64,000 nt of DNA, taken from positions 1-64,000 of the forward strand of contig NW_005178620.1 in NCBI RefSeq assembly GCF_000350225.1, written 5' to 3'. The DNA comes from Chondrus crispus. Taxonomy: Eukaryota; Rhodophyta; Florideophyceae; Gigartinales; Gigartinaceae. Within the stretch, counting starts at the first letter, position 1. Each line of letters opens with the position of its first letter. The position numbers and the translations under genes are program-made. Under the pieces are notes generated by a model, which saw nothing but the letters and a program-made list of their open reading frames with translations, had not been told where the DNA came from and made no database searches. Shown one piece after another: positions 10,080 through 21,485 of this stretch.

Positions 10080-12079
10080 CGTGGCAGGTGGGCCGGGTGC
10101 AACCGTTAGCGGTTAAAATGTTGACAAGTTCTGCCGAGGCCTAAAGCATGCGTGGTGCCGGGATTTGTCTATGTGCCCGGATGGAAGGAAGATTCCGGAG
10201 CGGAGGGTGCTGGAGTTGGATGGCGACGCATGGCCCTTGGCGGAAGTTGCCCCTAGAGTCCTCCTGTTGGGACGGATAGTTGTTGGTGGGGCGAGGGGAT
10301 GTTGTAGAGGAGCAGATATGAGTGCTGGACTTCAGGGTAAGGAATTATTGAATTATGGAAATAATTTAGATATGCCGGGTAAAGCTGTTTGCTGGTGACT
10401 TTCAATGGTGCGGAGCTCTCGAGCAAAATTTTGCATGACGATTTTCTGTGGCATACGGCGTAGCACTGTGTACCCACCTACCGTACCATCAGTACGCAGT
10501 GAATCCTGCGGTAATGTTTTGGACGTCTGTAAAGATGCTTGAACCTCCGGCCGGCTTCCTGGGATGCTTCGGGACCAACGACTCGTTCCGGTACAGTAGT
10601 AATGTATTCGAGGACGCTGTGACAACCGGCTATCGGCCATCGATATCTGCATTCATTTTGGTGAGCCTCGATACAGCGCCAAGTCTCCTCACAGCCTGCT
10701 GCGGGCAGAGTTTAGCAACTCAACCAGGCTGCAGAAGCACCTGAATAACACGTTCACGTGTAAGTAGAGGGCCCTCCTTCCTATTGCGCTCACCCACGAA
10801 GAAAGTTGTTTCTCCATTCTCCCCACTACATCCTTCGTATTGCGGCCCAAACCCAATGTACACCCTCTGACTCACAGGTGCCCACATTTCATAAATATGC
10901 ATTACGAGCATGAGCTCAGGCCAAATAAACATCTCCATCTGACGAGACGAATGTATTGCAGGAGCGACTCAGACTTCTCAAGAGGGCGACAGGCAAATGA
11001 GAGCATTAATTTGTTAGGACACGTTTTTATAGGTACCGGGAAAACTGGGTAGTCTTACCGTCTCACCGAGTCTTAGTTGCTCGAGGTTCATGAAAAATTC
11101 TTTCTGAGCAATGGGGCTGGGCTAAACCATACAAGAAAGAGACAAGCGCTAGACTATGTTTCTCTTTGAGCCAATACCGAGGGAAGTCTACGAACTCATT
11201 GCACATAGTTTGAAATGGGAGATAAATAACAATGGCGTTGCGAGCAAGAAAGCCAAGAGGGACGAAGCCCCAGACCACGGGCGATGAAACTATGGAACCC
11301 GGTATTAGCGGAACCCAATAAGATGAAAATTTTGTTTCCCTATTCGACCGCGGAGGAGGCGTAAAACTGCACGACTGTACCTCTGCTGCATCTGCTCCGA
11401 AACAATATTGTGTTCCACAGTCCTGTGCCGTTGCTGCTCGGTTTTGCATATCAGTCAATGGTCACGGCAATGATGCAGTAAAACCATCGTGTTTCTCTTT
11501 TCACAGGCAGAGTGTAATGGGTTGCTACGCGTAGACGTTGCGATGATAGAGTTTACCACTGATATTGAGTCCAAGTGCAGACCCCCCCATTTGCAGCGAC
11601 GTAAAAGCTTGGACGAAACTGCTCCGTCACTGCAAGGCTACCATTTTTCTATTGGAGTCTAACAGAAATTCTGTCGTGCTCCGATTTCGTCAATCATCAG
11701 CGAGAAAACGAATAAATGCTGTATTCGGTATTGCCAGCCTGGGTTGATAGTCAAGTCTCTTACACAGGCGGATCCCTGAAGTTTATGTGGCGTTCATAGC
11801 TCCAGAAGATGTTGCGCACTTCGCCATAACCTCTCAACCCACATACGCGCATAGACTAATGAATTTCGAGCCCAGGAAGAAGTGAGGTCGTCGCGGCCCG
11901 CCACTCACCAACCATAGACTAATTTTTTCTTCAGCTTCAAAACCCAATTTCGATATGGACAACAGAACCGCCCCAAGCAGGATTTTCAGACCGGTGACCA
12001 CCTGACCGCAGAACACACGATGGAAAAGGGATACGAGTGCTGCTGAAAACTCTACGCGCATATCTGGAGGAAAGGCAGA

Positions 12080-12680
12080 CTCAAGAATATCCGCTTGAGG
12101 GCCTCCTTTAAGACAGCATGGACGGGCATGTTTGGACATGTATGGACGTCAGCGTGCACCTGATTGGTCCATTTAATACTTTTCTTAACAGTATGATGGC
12201 GCACACAAAGTTAATATAATGGAATCTGTCGCTACCAACGTGCCATACGAGAGCACACCATTGGCTGTCGCCTGCCGCATAAGTGCGATTAAATTCAATC
12301 TTGATCCAATTTAGCATACATTAAAATTCAATTTAATCATTTTATTGACGTCCCTGAATGCCAGTACACGGGGATCGCGATATAGTGCCTCCCTCTGTCA
12401 GTGGGCCGAAAACGGCACTATATCGAACCAGGCACTATAAGATAATGAGATTTGCGGCTTTTTTGCAGCCACTTCCTTGCATCACTGCTCAGAAAGACCG
12501 TTCGCTTCCCTATCGATAGCCCGGTATGATGCACCCCTTGAGCCAATTTACGGATCACGGCGCGCTGACACAATACATTAAATTATTGGACATGTAATAT
12601 TTTGAAAATCGCAAACATATACATCCAAACATGGCTGTCCATGCTGTCTTAAAGGAGGCCCTGAGCGGGATAAGGTTAAT
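12080..12680. mobile_element. MITE-like element with about 50-bp terminal inverted repeats
   Basis: The left arm (about 12090-12142, agggcctcctttaagacagc then atggacgggcatgtttggac) is nearly the exact reverse complement of the right arm (about 12620-12668). The arms differ at only a few positions plus a 2-bp gap. The interior of about 480 bp has no transposase. The exact ends and target duplication are unclear because partial pairing continues a few bases outwards. The agggcc/ggccct ends hint at hAT ancestry, but that is inference. Confidence 0.75.
12362..12438. repeat. Pogo-like terminus with fold-back, inside the MITE
   Basis: Starting at 12362, cagtacacggggatcgcgat is followed by cgatatagtgcc and, about 25 bp later, by its exact complement ggcactatatcg. 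The layout (CAG end, then agtgcc...ggcact fold-back) resembles the left end of the pogo-type element at 6344. It looks like a short non-autonomous relative that landed in the MITE. Confidence 0.4.
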
Positions 12681-13263
12681 CTTTCTGAGTGAAGTTGGTA
12701 CAGTGCTCTCCCATTCCTTACACTGTCAAGATGTGAGTTCTTAGGCTCGCTAGTTTTGGGCGCATGCCGGCGGTGCGGCCCGGCACGGAACACAGCAGCC
12801 CTTAACGAGAATCCGCAGCGCCGCGCCGCCATCGTGACTCAGAATGCAAAATTCTTCTTACAGTACTGGTTTAGGGCAAGTCTGTTGAAGACAAGTGGAT
12901 CGATATGAATGGCTATAAAATATAACAAGCGAAAACTGTCCAATAAAAAACGTCGCCGCCGAAATTAGGACAGGTGTCCGGTGATCCCATTCCGCGCGAA
13001 CGGCTACCCAACCAACGCTGTCGCTCTTTTGTTTCGTGCGACACCGACTGCCGCCGAAGTCTTTCTCCAGTTCCCGTCAACCCCGTCTCTCCCCCCGTAC
13101 CATCCCCTCCTCGTTCCACCCACAGCAAGCGTGTTCAACGTTCGTTTTTTTTTCCTTTCAGATCCGCTCCACGACCCCTCCGCGCTCCTCCTCGCACCTA
13201 CCGCGTCCCACCCCCCCATCCCTCTCCACACTCTCCCCCGAACCCGCCTGTGCTGCACACACG

Positions 13264-16200
13264 ATGTCGGCCAAACCAACTGATTCTCAGGAACTCAAAC
13301 TGGGGCCCGGATGGACGACCCTATCCAAGAATGCACCCCAGCAAAATCTGCCCTCCCCATCTTCTGACCCTCCCGCTCCGCCCACCGTAACCCCGTCCTC
13401 CACGGCCCCAAGAATCACGTATTCCAAATCGGAGCTGCTCGACCTCTATGAGCTGGCGAGCACCACGACTATTCCTGCCACAATGTCCAAGTACCATGGT
13501 CTCACCTCATCTGAGCCCTTGGTCCCTGTCAACATTGCGCCCGACGATCACTCTCCTTCTCCGTCAGTGCCTGCTGAACCTGCGGAGAGCCCTAACGCCG
13601 GTCGTGCTCGCTTCCAGTCGGCCACTCCACGTCCGGGTGTCGAAGCCATCTTGCGTCGTGACAATCCCCATGCCTCCCATGGTCTGGCTGCCAACCCCCC
13701 GGCGGAGACACCGACATCAGCCGGCACTCCATCCAAGAAGACAGCTCACGTCACGCAAGCTGGCCGCGATTTCTGGTCTGGGTCAGCAGTTCTCGCTGCC
13801 GCAGAGCGTCCAAACGCCACTGCAACTTCCTCCGAGCGTCGCCCCTTGCCCCTAAAGCCTCGCTCGGTGGCTGTTGATCGTGCCTCGTCTCCGAACGGAC
13901 ATGCAAACGAGAAACCGGCGCAGCCTTACTGGAGTCGCAGCAACTCACGTGCCGGTGCGGACTTCAAGTCGAATTGGCGCGGTGGTGCAACTGCCAATCC
14001 CTCCGTCGCTTCTGGAGGCGTCAAGTATCCCGGTGCCTCAGCGGATGATGTATCACCGGCCGACCGTGGCCCTGGGTCACAGTCACAGAACCCGAGGAAG
14101 GCTGCTGGCGACCTGGCTCCGTCTTCTCAGCATCCTTCTCACGGTGCCATCGCAGGGGCGGGCCGTTCCGCCCATGCGCGAGAGGGTGGATTGTTCAGCC
14201 GGAACAACAAAGATGCTTTGAAGCCTACGAATACTCGCGACCTAAGCGCTCTTGCGAAGGGTTCGAGCAGAGACCCCGCAGCTGCCCCGAATTTGCAGCA
14301 TCACGATCGCGATATGCGTGAAGCTCGTCATCACGGAACTGGCAGCCAGCAGGCGAAGACGCATGCAGAGATGTTGGCCGACGAAGAGAAGTCATGGTTT
14401 TATCGCGATCCACAGGGTAATATCCAAGGGCCGTTCAGCTCATCCCAGCTCATTCAGTGGGAGAAAGACGGCTATTACGATGCAGAGCTTCCTGTAAGCA
14501 AATCACGTGAGCATGGTTTTAAGCCGCTTGCAATCGCCTTCGGAATGCGAAAGGAGGAAGTGCAGGCCGCCTCTCCGCCCCCTGGTTTCGTAAACAGCTC
14601 TGCGGCTCCGAAGAACGATGGGCCGAGATCTTCGTCTCCGATGTCTATGCGTCCATCTCGAGAGGAGCAAAATAGGCGCGGCACACGAACTGTCGAGGAA
14701 ATGGCTCAAGAAGTTGAGATGATGCGTTTACAAGCTCGCAATAAGCGACTGGTAGATGCCGGGAACGCAGAAACTGTAAAGGGTTCCGCTGGAAAAGAAA
14801 GCTCCTTCTTCGACTCTCATGATGGGACAGCTAATCAGGCCAACGGCCACTCAGTAGCTCAGGAGGCGTCGGGGGGCAGAGTGGCAGACGTGAATAAAGC
14901 GGATGAAGTGAAAGAAGCCCCTATTACTAACAAGGGTGAAGTTGCTGTGGCACCTGCGGTCGGAGCACTCTCCTCGAAAGAAGCGCATGACTCCGACCCT
15001 CCGATTTCACAGAGTCGATTCGCATCTTTCATGGGGCAGGGAAATGACTCACGGGAGGACAAGTCTCAAGAAGTTTCTCGAAGTGATTTGGGCAACCAGC
15101 AAGTGACATCTACATCTCAGCGACAGGGCCATTATCCAGCAGACGAGCAGCCTGCCAAGGATAGTAATAGGTTGGGGCTAGGCGAAAGTGCTGCAGGAAC
15201 CGCTCGCACGGTGGACCCACCTTCTCCAGATCCTCGAGTGGCTACGGCCTGGACATCGATGATCGTGGGCCTACAGCAGCAGCAGCAGCCTCATGAGGTG
15301 ATGCCTGCGCAACCAACCAAACCTGCTAATGCGTCTGAGCAAGATCTTATGGCCATTGACCCAGCCATTGCTCATGCATCATTTTCTCAATCTTCGATTA
15401 AGACTCCATCCCCTCCATCGCCTCGGGTGAGTGCGAACGAACTTCCACCGTGGCTACACTTGAGCAGTGGACTAGACACTGGCAAGGAGAAGCAAGTGCA
15501 TGATGCCCTTCAGGACTCTACGACATTGCCGGTCCAGCAAAGCCTGCATGTTCCCCCAAGTACTCATTTCACCGCCCATGAACAAGCTCAAATGCAAGCC
15601 CAAGTTCAAGCCCAAGCTCAGGCTAGAGCTCAAGCAGAGGCGCGGGCCCACGCCGAGCTACTCCGCCAGGCTCAGCTACACGCGAGACAACTTCAGGCAC
15701 ACCAACAAGCTCAGGCACACCAACAAGCGCAAGCACGAGCCGCACAACAGGCGTCTGCCCTTGCACAGGCGCAAGCCAGAGTAAACCCCCAAGAGCAACA
15801 GTGGATATTGAGGCACCGATTGACGCAGCTGCAGGCAACGTACGACGGAACTTATCGAGCTCATCTTGAAACCACCAGATCTATGCAGGCCGCGCAAGCT
15901 GCAGTTTCGTCATCACTACCAGGCACGCCTGACAATCAGAATGCGAGGGCTATTCATGCCAGATTATCTACAGTGCTGAAGGAACAGGCGCTGCAGCTGG
16001 CTCGTATCAAGAGTGCGGCTGAGTCTACCCATCTTCTCCTGCAGCATTCAGTGGCAGCTGTACAGGGGCAACAACATCAAGGACAGGGGCAAGGTTCAAT
16101 TCCATCTCCGACTGCGACAGGAAACGTGTCTCCTCACAGTCTCACTCAGGTCGAGGCACACTCGCCGAAACAGACTTTTGAAAGCTCCATCCCACCGGCC

Positions 16201-17706
16201 AGTTCCCCTTCTCCTGTTCACACGCCTGAGATCCCACTATCTGCACCTGCAGATCGCAAGACTTATGGAAACTCTGTACCGGACAAGCCCGGGAGTCCCC
16301 TGGACACTCGGAGAGACCTGAGCGCCACATATGAGACTCTGGATATGGATGAGCAAGGGGGATGGGAAACCGTGACAAGAAAGGCCCAAGGGCCAGCTGG
16401 GGAAATGCAGGAAAACCAGACAGATACTGCCATCACAGAGTCTCTGCGAACGAACGAAGCTGATACTCAGCAGGTGAAGGACGGTCTAGAGGTCAACGCA
16501 CGCAGGGTCACGGAAGGGGCTCAGACCGGAAACCTAGCTTTCCAGCCAGAGGCGGAGCGGAGATCTTTGGAAGCAACTGAGGATGAGTCACATGATGTTC
16601 TCAGTGATGCAGGGAAACCAGCGAAGAGTGTCATTGACACAACTCCAACAATTGCACCATGGAGTAAAACAAACGCCGAGCAGGGCTCTGGAAACGGACT
16701 CAGCCTTCGAGAGATCCAGAGACAGGAGGAACTACGGAGAAAGGCCGACGAGAAAACAGCTGTAGCTCAGCACGAGCGCGATGAAACTGCGAAGGCAGTC
16801 GCTGCTCGCTGGAATGTGAGTGGACAGCCATGGGGGGGTGCCCGTGACCCCTCAAAACAGCAATCCCTGAGCTTTAAAGAAAAGATGAGGCTGGAAGAAG
16901 AGCAAAAGAAGAAAGCTGCAGGGCTTACCCGCAATACAGGGCTTCCGGTTCAAACTCAAGCACCGGTGGGAGGTAGTCGCCCCTTAACCACAAAAACTGG
17001 ATGGGCCAGCCTCGTGGCAAAGAATAGCAGACCTCCGCCACCAGTCAGGAAACCTGTTGCTCCAGTCGTCCATAAGCGTTCTGAGGACGACGCGCCTTTC
17101 TGGGAGACAGTCGGTGCGCCGTCTAATTCGGCAGTGCCGAATTCCGGCCGTTCTGGGAAACAGAGTTTTGCCGACCGAGTCTCTCAATCCACACATGCAA
17201 CTGCGCCCTCTCGCCCTTCCGCAGCGAAGGCCCCAGTTGCACCACCATCAGGGACGAGAAAAATTGCGACCCATGCAAAAGCAAGCAAGATCGAAGAAAG
17301 AGACACCTCACCAGCCAGGGAGAATACCGTCATTGGACGCCGTGTGAGCAACGAATTTGCAAAGTGGTGCAGTGAGTCTCTAAAGCAACTGACTGGCAAC
17401 AAGATACAAGATACAGTCATGTTCGACTATTTAGTTGCTATTAAGTCTCCATCCGAGGTCAGGGACACGATTTTGCAAAACCTCGGTGCGAACGACAAAA
17501 CCCGATCCTTCGCAGACGAGTTTATTCGCCGTCTCGAGTTCGAGCGGAGTAGCGTAGTCGCGGATGCTGGTAGTGGAGGCGCCGGTAACAGGAAGAAGGG
17601 TCGCAGGCATCGCACCGCAAAAGTAGATCCAAGTCTCGTACTTGGGTTTACGTCGACGAGCTCAAGAATTATGCAAGGAACGATTGAGACTCCAGAGATG
17701 AAATAA
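13264..17706 (+). CDS. Large GYF-domain protein, GIGYF-like
   Basis: I chose ATG 13264 (MSAKPTDSQELKLGPGW), giving 1480 residues; the frame is open further upstream but only through a pyrimidine-rich leader. A GYF domain lies at about residues 375-425 (WFYRDPQGNIQGPFSSSQLI), with its W, Y and GPF residues intact; GYF domains bind proline-rich PPG peptides. The middle is disordered, with an Ala/Gln-rich stretch at about 775-845. The C-terminal segment at about 1362-1440 (EFAKWCSESLKQLTG ... FADEFIRRLEFER) resembles the C-terminal module of animal GIGYF and plant GYF proteins. Family members work in cytoplasmic mRNA repression with eIF4E-like partners. That function is inferred from the family. 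The 4.4-kb gene has no introns. Confidence 0.85.
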   Translation: MSAKPTDSQELKLGPGWTTLSKNAPQQNLPSPSSDPPAPPTVTPSSTAPRITYSKSELLDLYELASTTTIPATMSKYHGLTSSEPLVPVNIAPDDHSPSPSVPAEPAESPNAGRARFQSATPRPGVEAILRRDNPHASHGLAANPPAETPTSAGTPSKKTAHVTQAGRDFWSGSAVLAAAERPNATATSSERRPLPLKPRSVAVDRASSPNGHANEKPAQPYWSRSNSRAGADFKSNWRGGATANPSVASGGVKYPGASADDVSPADRGPGSQSQNPRKAAGDLAPSSQHPSHGAIAGAGRSAHAREGGLFSRNNKDALKPTNTRDLSALAKGSSRDPAAAPNLQHHDRDMREARHHGTGSQQAKTHAEMLADEEKSWFYRDPQGNIQGPFSSSQLIQWEKDGYYDAELPVSKSREHGFKPLAIAFGMRKEEVQAASPPPGFVNSSAAPKNDGPRSSSPMSMRPSREEQNRRGTRTVEEMAQEVEMMRLQARNKRLVDAGNAETVKGSAGKESSFFDSHDGTANQANGHSVAQEASGGRVADVNKADEVKEAPITNKGEVAVAPAVGALSSKEAHDSDPPISQSRFASFMGQGNDSREDKSQEVSRSDLGNQQVTSTSQRQGHYPADEQPAKDSNRLGLGESAAGTARTVDPPSPDPRVATAWTSMIVGLQQQQQPHEVMPAQPTKPANASEQDLMAIDPAIAHASFSQSSIKTPSPPSPRVSANELPPWLHLSSGLDTGKEKQVHDALQDSTTLPVQQSLHVPPSTHFTAHEQAQMQAQVQAQAQARAQAEARAHAELLRQAQLHARQLQAHQQAQAHQQAQARAAQQASALAQAQARVNPQEQQWILRHRLTQLQATYDGTYRAHLETTRSMQAAQAAVSSSLPGTPDNQNARAIHARLSTVLKEQALQLARIKSAAESTHLLLQHSVAAVQGQQHQGQGQGSIPSPTATGNVSPHSLTQVEAHSPKQTFESSIPPASSPSPVHTPEIPLSAPADRKTYGNSVPDKPGSPLDTRRDLSATYETLDMDEQGGWETVTRKAQGPAGEMQENQTDTAITESLRTNEADTQQVKDGLEVNARRVTEGAQTGNLAFQPEAERRSLEATEDESHDVLSDAGKPAKSVIDTTPTIAPWSKTNAEQGSGNGLSLREIQRQEELRRKADEKTAVAQHERDETAKAVAARWNVSGQPWGGARDPSKQQSLSFKEKMRLEEEQKKKAAGLTRNTGLPVQTQAPVGGSRPLTTKTGWASLVAKNSRPPPPVRKPVAPVVHKRSEDDAPFWETVGAPSNSAVPNSGRSGKQSFADRVSQSTHATAPSRPSAAKAPVAPPSGTRKIATHAKASKIEERDTSPARENTVIGRRVSNEFAKWCSESLKQLTGNKIQDTVMFDYLVAIKSPSEVRDTILQNLGANDKTRSFADEFIRRLEFERSSVVADAGSGGAGNRKKGRRHRTAKVDPSLVLGFTSTSSRIMQGTIETPEMK

Positions 17707-18211
17707 CTAGTTAACTCGAAAGTATAAACCGTCCATTTTCGTGAAGGTCTAGTGGTCTCCATACTCTTCCATGTGATACTCTACGATTGTCGATAGACGA
17801 TCGACCTTTCGGGGTCCGTTGTTGTAATGTATTAAAGCTAGTATTAAAGCTAGTAACCCTCTCTCCATGTAGTTGATCAGTTTAGCAAGAATATCAGTGT
17901 ATTTTGTTGTGCAGGCTACGTAGGCTGATTTGCGGATCAAAACCCTCCAGGCAAGTCCTGAATACCGACCTTTCAGAAGTCGCAACAGAAATTCTCAGAG
18001 TGCACTAGTTTTGCTTCTTCATCGAAACTCTATTCCATGGTCTTTGGTTCGACTCCTCACACAGGCCGTAGCAGACACAAGAGGCTTTGCGTAAGAGTCC
18101 TCGATTCAAGGGCTATGACCCACATTCGCCCACCTTGATAAGAGGTAGACAGCCACGTGGAGCAGGCATGCGCGAGGCATTTGGAAGGGTCTAACCGGGC
18201 GTGTCACCTCA
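17707..18211. other. Intergenic spacer between convergent genes
   Basis: Convergent 3' ends of the GYF gene (+) and a small minus-strand gene meet here. A 13-bp direct repeat (attaaagctagta) sits near 17831-17858. No gene is visible. Confidence 0.5.
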
Positions 18212-18787
18212 TCAATTACGTGCTGGAGACGAGCTGTTGTTGCCTTTCTCGCTTCGGCTGCTGGAAGGAGAGGCTTCTTTTTTACCCGGAGATGCAAAGA
18301 GTTGCTTGATTCTCAAGAATCCAACCGACCCTTTCCGCTTCGGCGAATCGTCGGGGTTCCTTGGCGAATGCGTGCGGTTCCTCGGCGAGCCCTTGATGCT
18401 CTTCGGCGATTTTTTTAGATTGCCGGAAGAGAGTGGTTCAGATAGTTGCAACTCGACATTCATGCTTTCGTTCTCGGTTTGTGAACCGCTTTCACGGGCC
18501 TGTGAACTACCTTTGCAGACATCTACACGAAATCGAGACGAAATCTTCTGAAGAGTTCGGGATGCCATCTTGGAACTGTTGCTGTTCGGCGTTCTCGGGG
18601 AGGACGTCGTGGCAGTTCCTGCCGCTTCGCGTCCACGAGCCAACTTTTCAATGGTAAAGTCAATGGGATGAGTCAAACTGCTGATCTTTTGTAAAGCGTT
18701 GCTTCTCCCATTCCGGGCAGCGGCTGTCGGTGTGCAAGACTCGACCTCGATGTGCATCTGGCAATAATCGTTTGCGACAGAAGCCAT
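18212..18787 (-). CDS. Unrecognised basic, serine-rich protein
   Basis: From ATG 18787 (MASVANDYCQ) this encodes 191 residues; an upstream extension to 18874 has only a TTG start. The first half contains LQKISS twice (NALQKISSLTHPIDF and RTLQKISSRFRVDV), which suggests an internal duplication. The second half is Ser/Lys/Arg/Pro-rich with repeated SPR/SPK sites, suitable for proline-directed phosphorylation. There is no signal peptide or membrane span. I do not recognise a family. The clean composition bias and the repeated motif argue for a real gene, with moderate certainty. Confidence 0.5.
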   Translation of the reverse strand: MASVANDYCQMHIEVESCTPTAAARNGRSNALQKISSLTHPIDFTIEKLARGREAAGTATTSSPRTPNSNSSKMASRTLQKISSRFRVDVCKGSSQARESGSQTENESMNVELQLSEPLSSGNLKKSPKSIKGSPRNRTHSPRNPDDSPKRKGSVGFLRIKQLFASPGKKEASPSSSRSEKGNNSSSPARN

Positions 18788-20466
18788 CTCAGTTGGTTGC
18801 TTGGTAGGAGAAAAGTGACACAGATGCCAAAGGGTCTTGGTTTGTTTGAAGGTGGTGATAGTATAAAACGTCAAACGCAGGTAGAGAAACGCTACGGGAT
18901 CTGCTTAATAATGAAATGACCGAATACTGGAGTCATACCAGTGGACTTCCAAGGACGTCAGCCAATCAAGCCGGATTCAAGAAGTCATTCAAGGTGACTG
19001 GTGAAGTGGGGCTTACTGTGCACCAGTGCTGCACCTGAGAAACAGAGAACATCTTCACGGGAAGAATTTGATGAGCGTCCTTTTCCAGAAGGAGTTCCGA
19101 AGATGAGTTGGCTCTCGTGAATTCGCAATACGTTCCTAATCAAGTTCTCCCTGTCCTGACCAGCAGTTTCATTGTTTGTCAGAACAATGTAACTGCTGGT
19201 CAGGAGAACGTACTTTCCGAGTGAAGCTTTGCAATCCTTGACAAACGACGGAGTCACGACATGTTTGAGTGAGCATCAGCTTTCTCAGTGTTTGTGTCAC
19301 CTCTGAACTTCAATCCGCATTGAATCATACAAAGAATATGCAGAGTATTCAGGACCCAGCACATCGGAAAGTAAAAGTCCGAAAGAAGAATACATATTGT
19401 TGCGTGGCGGATTGTAGCTCTCTGATCCACGAATTGGCTTTTCTGTTTTGTGAGCTTCGTTTTCAAGAGTTCTGTCGTCATGTAGGAATCAGTTGTTCAA
19501 CGACAACTGAACAGTCCAAGTTACATCTTCGACGAGAGATATTGTATGTAGGATTCGGAGATACTAGGACTGACTCTGCGCAAGAGTATCAACTCTGAAA
19601 TACAGAGTCTTCAATATCCCGATGGCGAAAGTCCACGGTAGATTAATAGTACAGTACAGTACTTCGCGTTTCGACGTGATATGTTCATCTACGTGATTCG
19701 TCGGGCGCGTGACTAGATCAACTAGTGTAATTGAGCGATGATGCCAGCAAAGATAACCTGTCTTCTAGAGTTGCCCTAGCTTTGGCAATGTCTAGCCCCT
19801 CGCCGCTCGAGTTTGGTAAGGAAAGCTCTTTGGGGCGTGATCTGCTTTCCTGAGGCACAACGAAGGCCTACGGGAGGGGTACTTGTACAATTCGTTTATC
19901 ACTGCGCTAGAACAATACTGAGTTCGACGTGCCAGGAAGGCCCAGATTTTTGCTCTCTTTCATCTGGCGCGCTTAAACAGTCAAGGGGCGAAGAAAATCC
20001 ATCCTGAAAGAATTGTTGGAAGGTTGGGTCAACGGGCCAACCGGGAGCAAATGGAAGGAGTCGCCCGAACGTCCAGCGGGTGGATGGCTTGCTACACACC
20101 ACTAACGAGCGAGCTGAAACGAAGTGTGCACGAAATTCTTTTCTCAAGTGTACGGAAGTCTCACACTTCTGTTGAGCTACAAGATTCCCCTCCCCACGTT
20201 CTAGCCGAAGGAAAAGAATGGCTTAAATCACTCGGCTGCCCCCAGATTCGTCCTGTTGTTTGTGAAAGCCCCACAACACACGCACGCTTACAATATGGTC
20301 AGAACAAGCACAGTACAACTCTGAGAGCAAATCGACAAACGTCTCATCCTCAGGCACCGGCAGTATTCGCACCCCCAACAATGCGAAAGGGTATTTCTTC
20401 TACCAAGCCGCAGAACTTGGCGCCTCCTTTGACGGTCTTATAGATATCAACAAGCAACCTGCATGT
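18788..20466. other. Intergenic region with a long hairpin
   Basis: 1.7 kb without a supported gene. It contains the 23-bp-arm hairpin at 19154-19205. A plus-strand frame of 139 codons at 20024-20443 has no recognisable domain. Confidence 0.45.
19154..19205. repeat. Hairpin with 23-bp arms and 6-base loop
   Basis: Arms 19154-19176 and 19183-19205 (tcctgaccagcagtt and aactgctggtcagga at their outer parts) are reverse complements with a single mismatch. Confidence 0.92.
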
Positions 20467-21485
20467 TCATCTCCAAGCAAAACAAGCCAAGTTCCTAACA
20501 CTGACGTCATCGCCCCAGACGCGACACGTCCTCACCTCCCCAAAAGCCTCCTCCAGTAACGCTGCGCGATCCAACACGATTAGCATCTCGAGCACCTCGC
20601 CCGCCAAATTCCTTGGCACACTTAGCCTCCTCATCTTCTCATAATCGCTCCTCGCGTTATCCATCCTTTCCTCCACCTCTTCCTTCGAAAGGCGTCCGGA
20701 GATGCCGCGTCTGGCAAGCACGTCCTCAGCAACAGCGCCCAGTCCGCCGCGCAGGGCGTGCCTCGACACGCCGTCGACCTCGTCGCCGGCGCGTTCTACC
20801 GGGCAGCCGCAGTCGGAGAGCAGGACGCGGAGCGCGTAGCGCGTGGCGCGTGCGTCGACGTGGCGCGGGGAGGGGTAGCCGCGCGTGCGGTTGGTGGCGC
20901 CGAGGACTGGGCGCGGGACGGAGAGAAGGGCGGCGAGCGCGGGGGTGCGGCGGGCGACGCGGGACAGCGGGGCGCGGAATGGGGCAGCGGGGGCCAGCTT
21001 CTGGAGGCAGCAGGAGACGAGGGCGACGGCGGCCGCGCGGTCGCGGACGGCGGCCTGCACAAGGGCGTCGCCGAGCGCGCCGCAGGCGTGCAGGCCGAGG
21101 GCGAGGTCCGAGGGCGAGAGGGAGAACGGGGAGGACGCGGACAGGGCGTGGTGCGAGAGCGAGAGGCGGTGCGCGGCGAGGTGCGGGCCGTGCAGGACGG
21201 AGGCCGTGCGGAGGAGGGTGCGGTCGCGGTCGACGGCGAGGACGGGGAGCGGGAGCGTGGCGGCCAGGGAGGCGGCGAGGTGGGCGTGGCCCGCGCCGAT
21301 GTCGACGATGCGGGTGGGGTTCGGGGTGGGGAGAGGGAGGAGGGCGGCGATGTGGGCGGAGAGGGCGTCGATCTGGGCGCGCTTGGCGGGGCGCGGGCGG
21401 GACTTGGTGCGGCGGTTGGAGAGACCGGGGGACGGGGCGGGGAGGAGAGGGAAGGCGGCGCGGAGGAGGGTGAGGGTTGGGTGGA
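20467..21485 (-). CDS. METTL25/RRNAD1-like methyltransferase, 5' part lost in assembly gap
   Basis: One minus-strand frame stays open from the gap edge to the TGA at 20467. It contains NRRTKSRPRPAKRAQIDAL near the gap, then RIVDIGAGHAHLAASLA (SAM-binding motif I), VLAVDRD (motif II), ALGLHACGALGDALV and ALVSCCLQKLAP. It ends with LVLDRAALLEE-like and VSVRNLACFAWR segments. This order matches the METTL25/RRNAD1 (Methyltransf_32) family of SAM-dependent methyltransferases, whose exact substrates are poorly known. About 340 residues are visible and the N-terminal part lies in or beyond the N run. The third-codon positions are almost all G or C up to about 20700, unlike neighbouring genes, and this probably caused the gap. 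Confidence 0.75.

Larger units (their letters stand above)
10080..13263. other. 3.2-kb intergenic region with nested small transposons
   Basis: It lies between divergently oriented genes: the SPX transporter runs left and the GYF-domain gene runs right. No coding sequence is supported; minus-strand frames at 11063-11458 and 11834-12139 have no recognisable domain. It contains a MITE-like element at about 12080-12680 with a pogo-like end pair inside. The last about 200 bases (13050-13263) are pyrimidine-rich and look like the leader of the GYF gene. Confidence 0.5.

Noticed and set aside
11063-12139. Minus-strand frames of 131 and 101 codons
   Set aside because: No domain; the second runs into the inverted repeat of a MITE.
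18045-18070. tRNA-like B-box (ggttcgactcc)
   Set aside because: The flanking bases do not form a T-stem and no matching A-box or acceptor stem was found upstream.
20024-20443. 139-codon plus-strand frame
   Set aside because: No motif or homology that I can see, in otherwise gene-free DNA.
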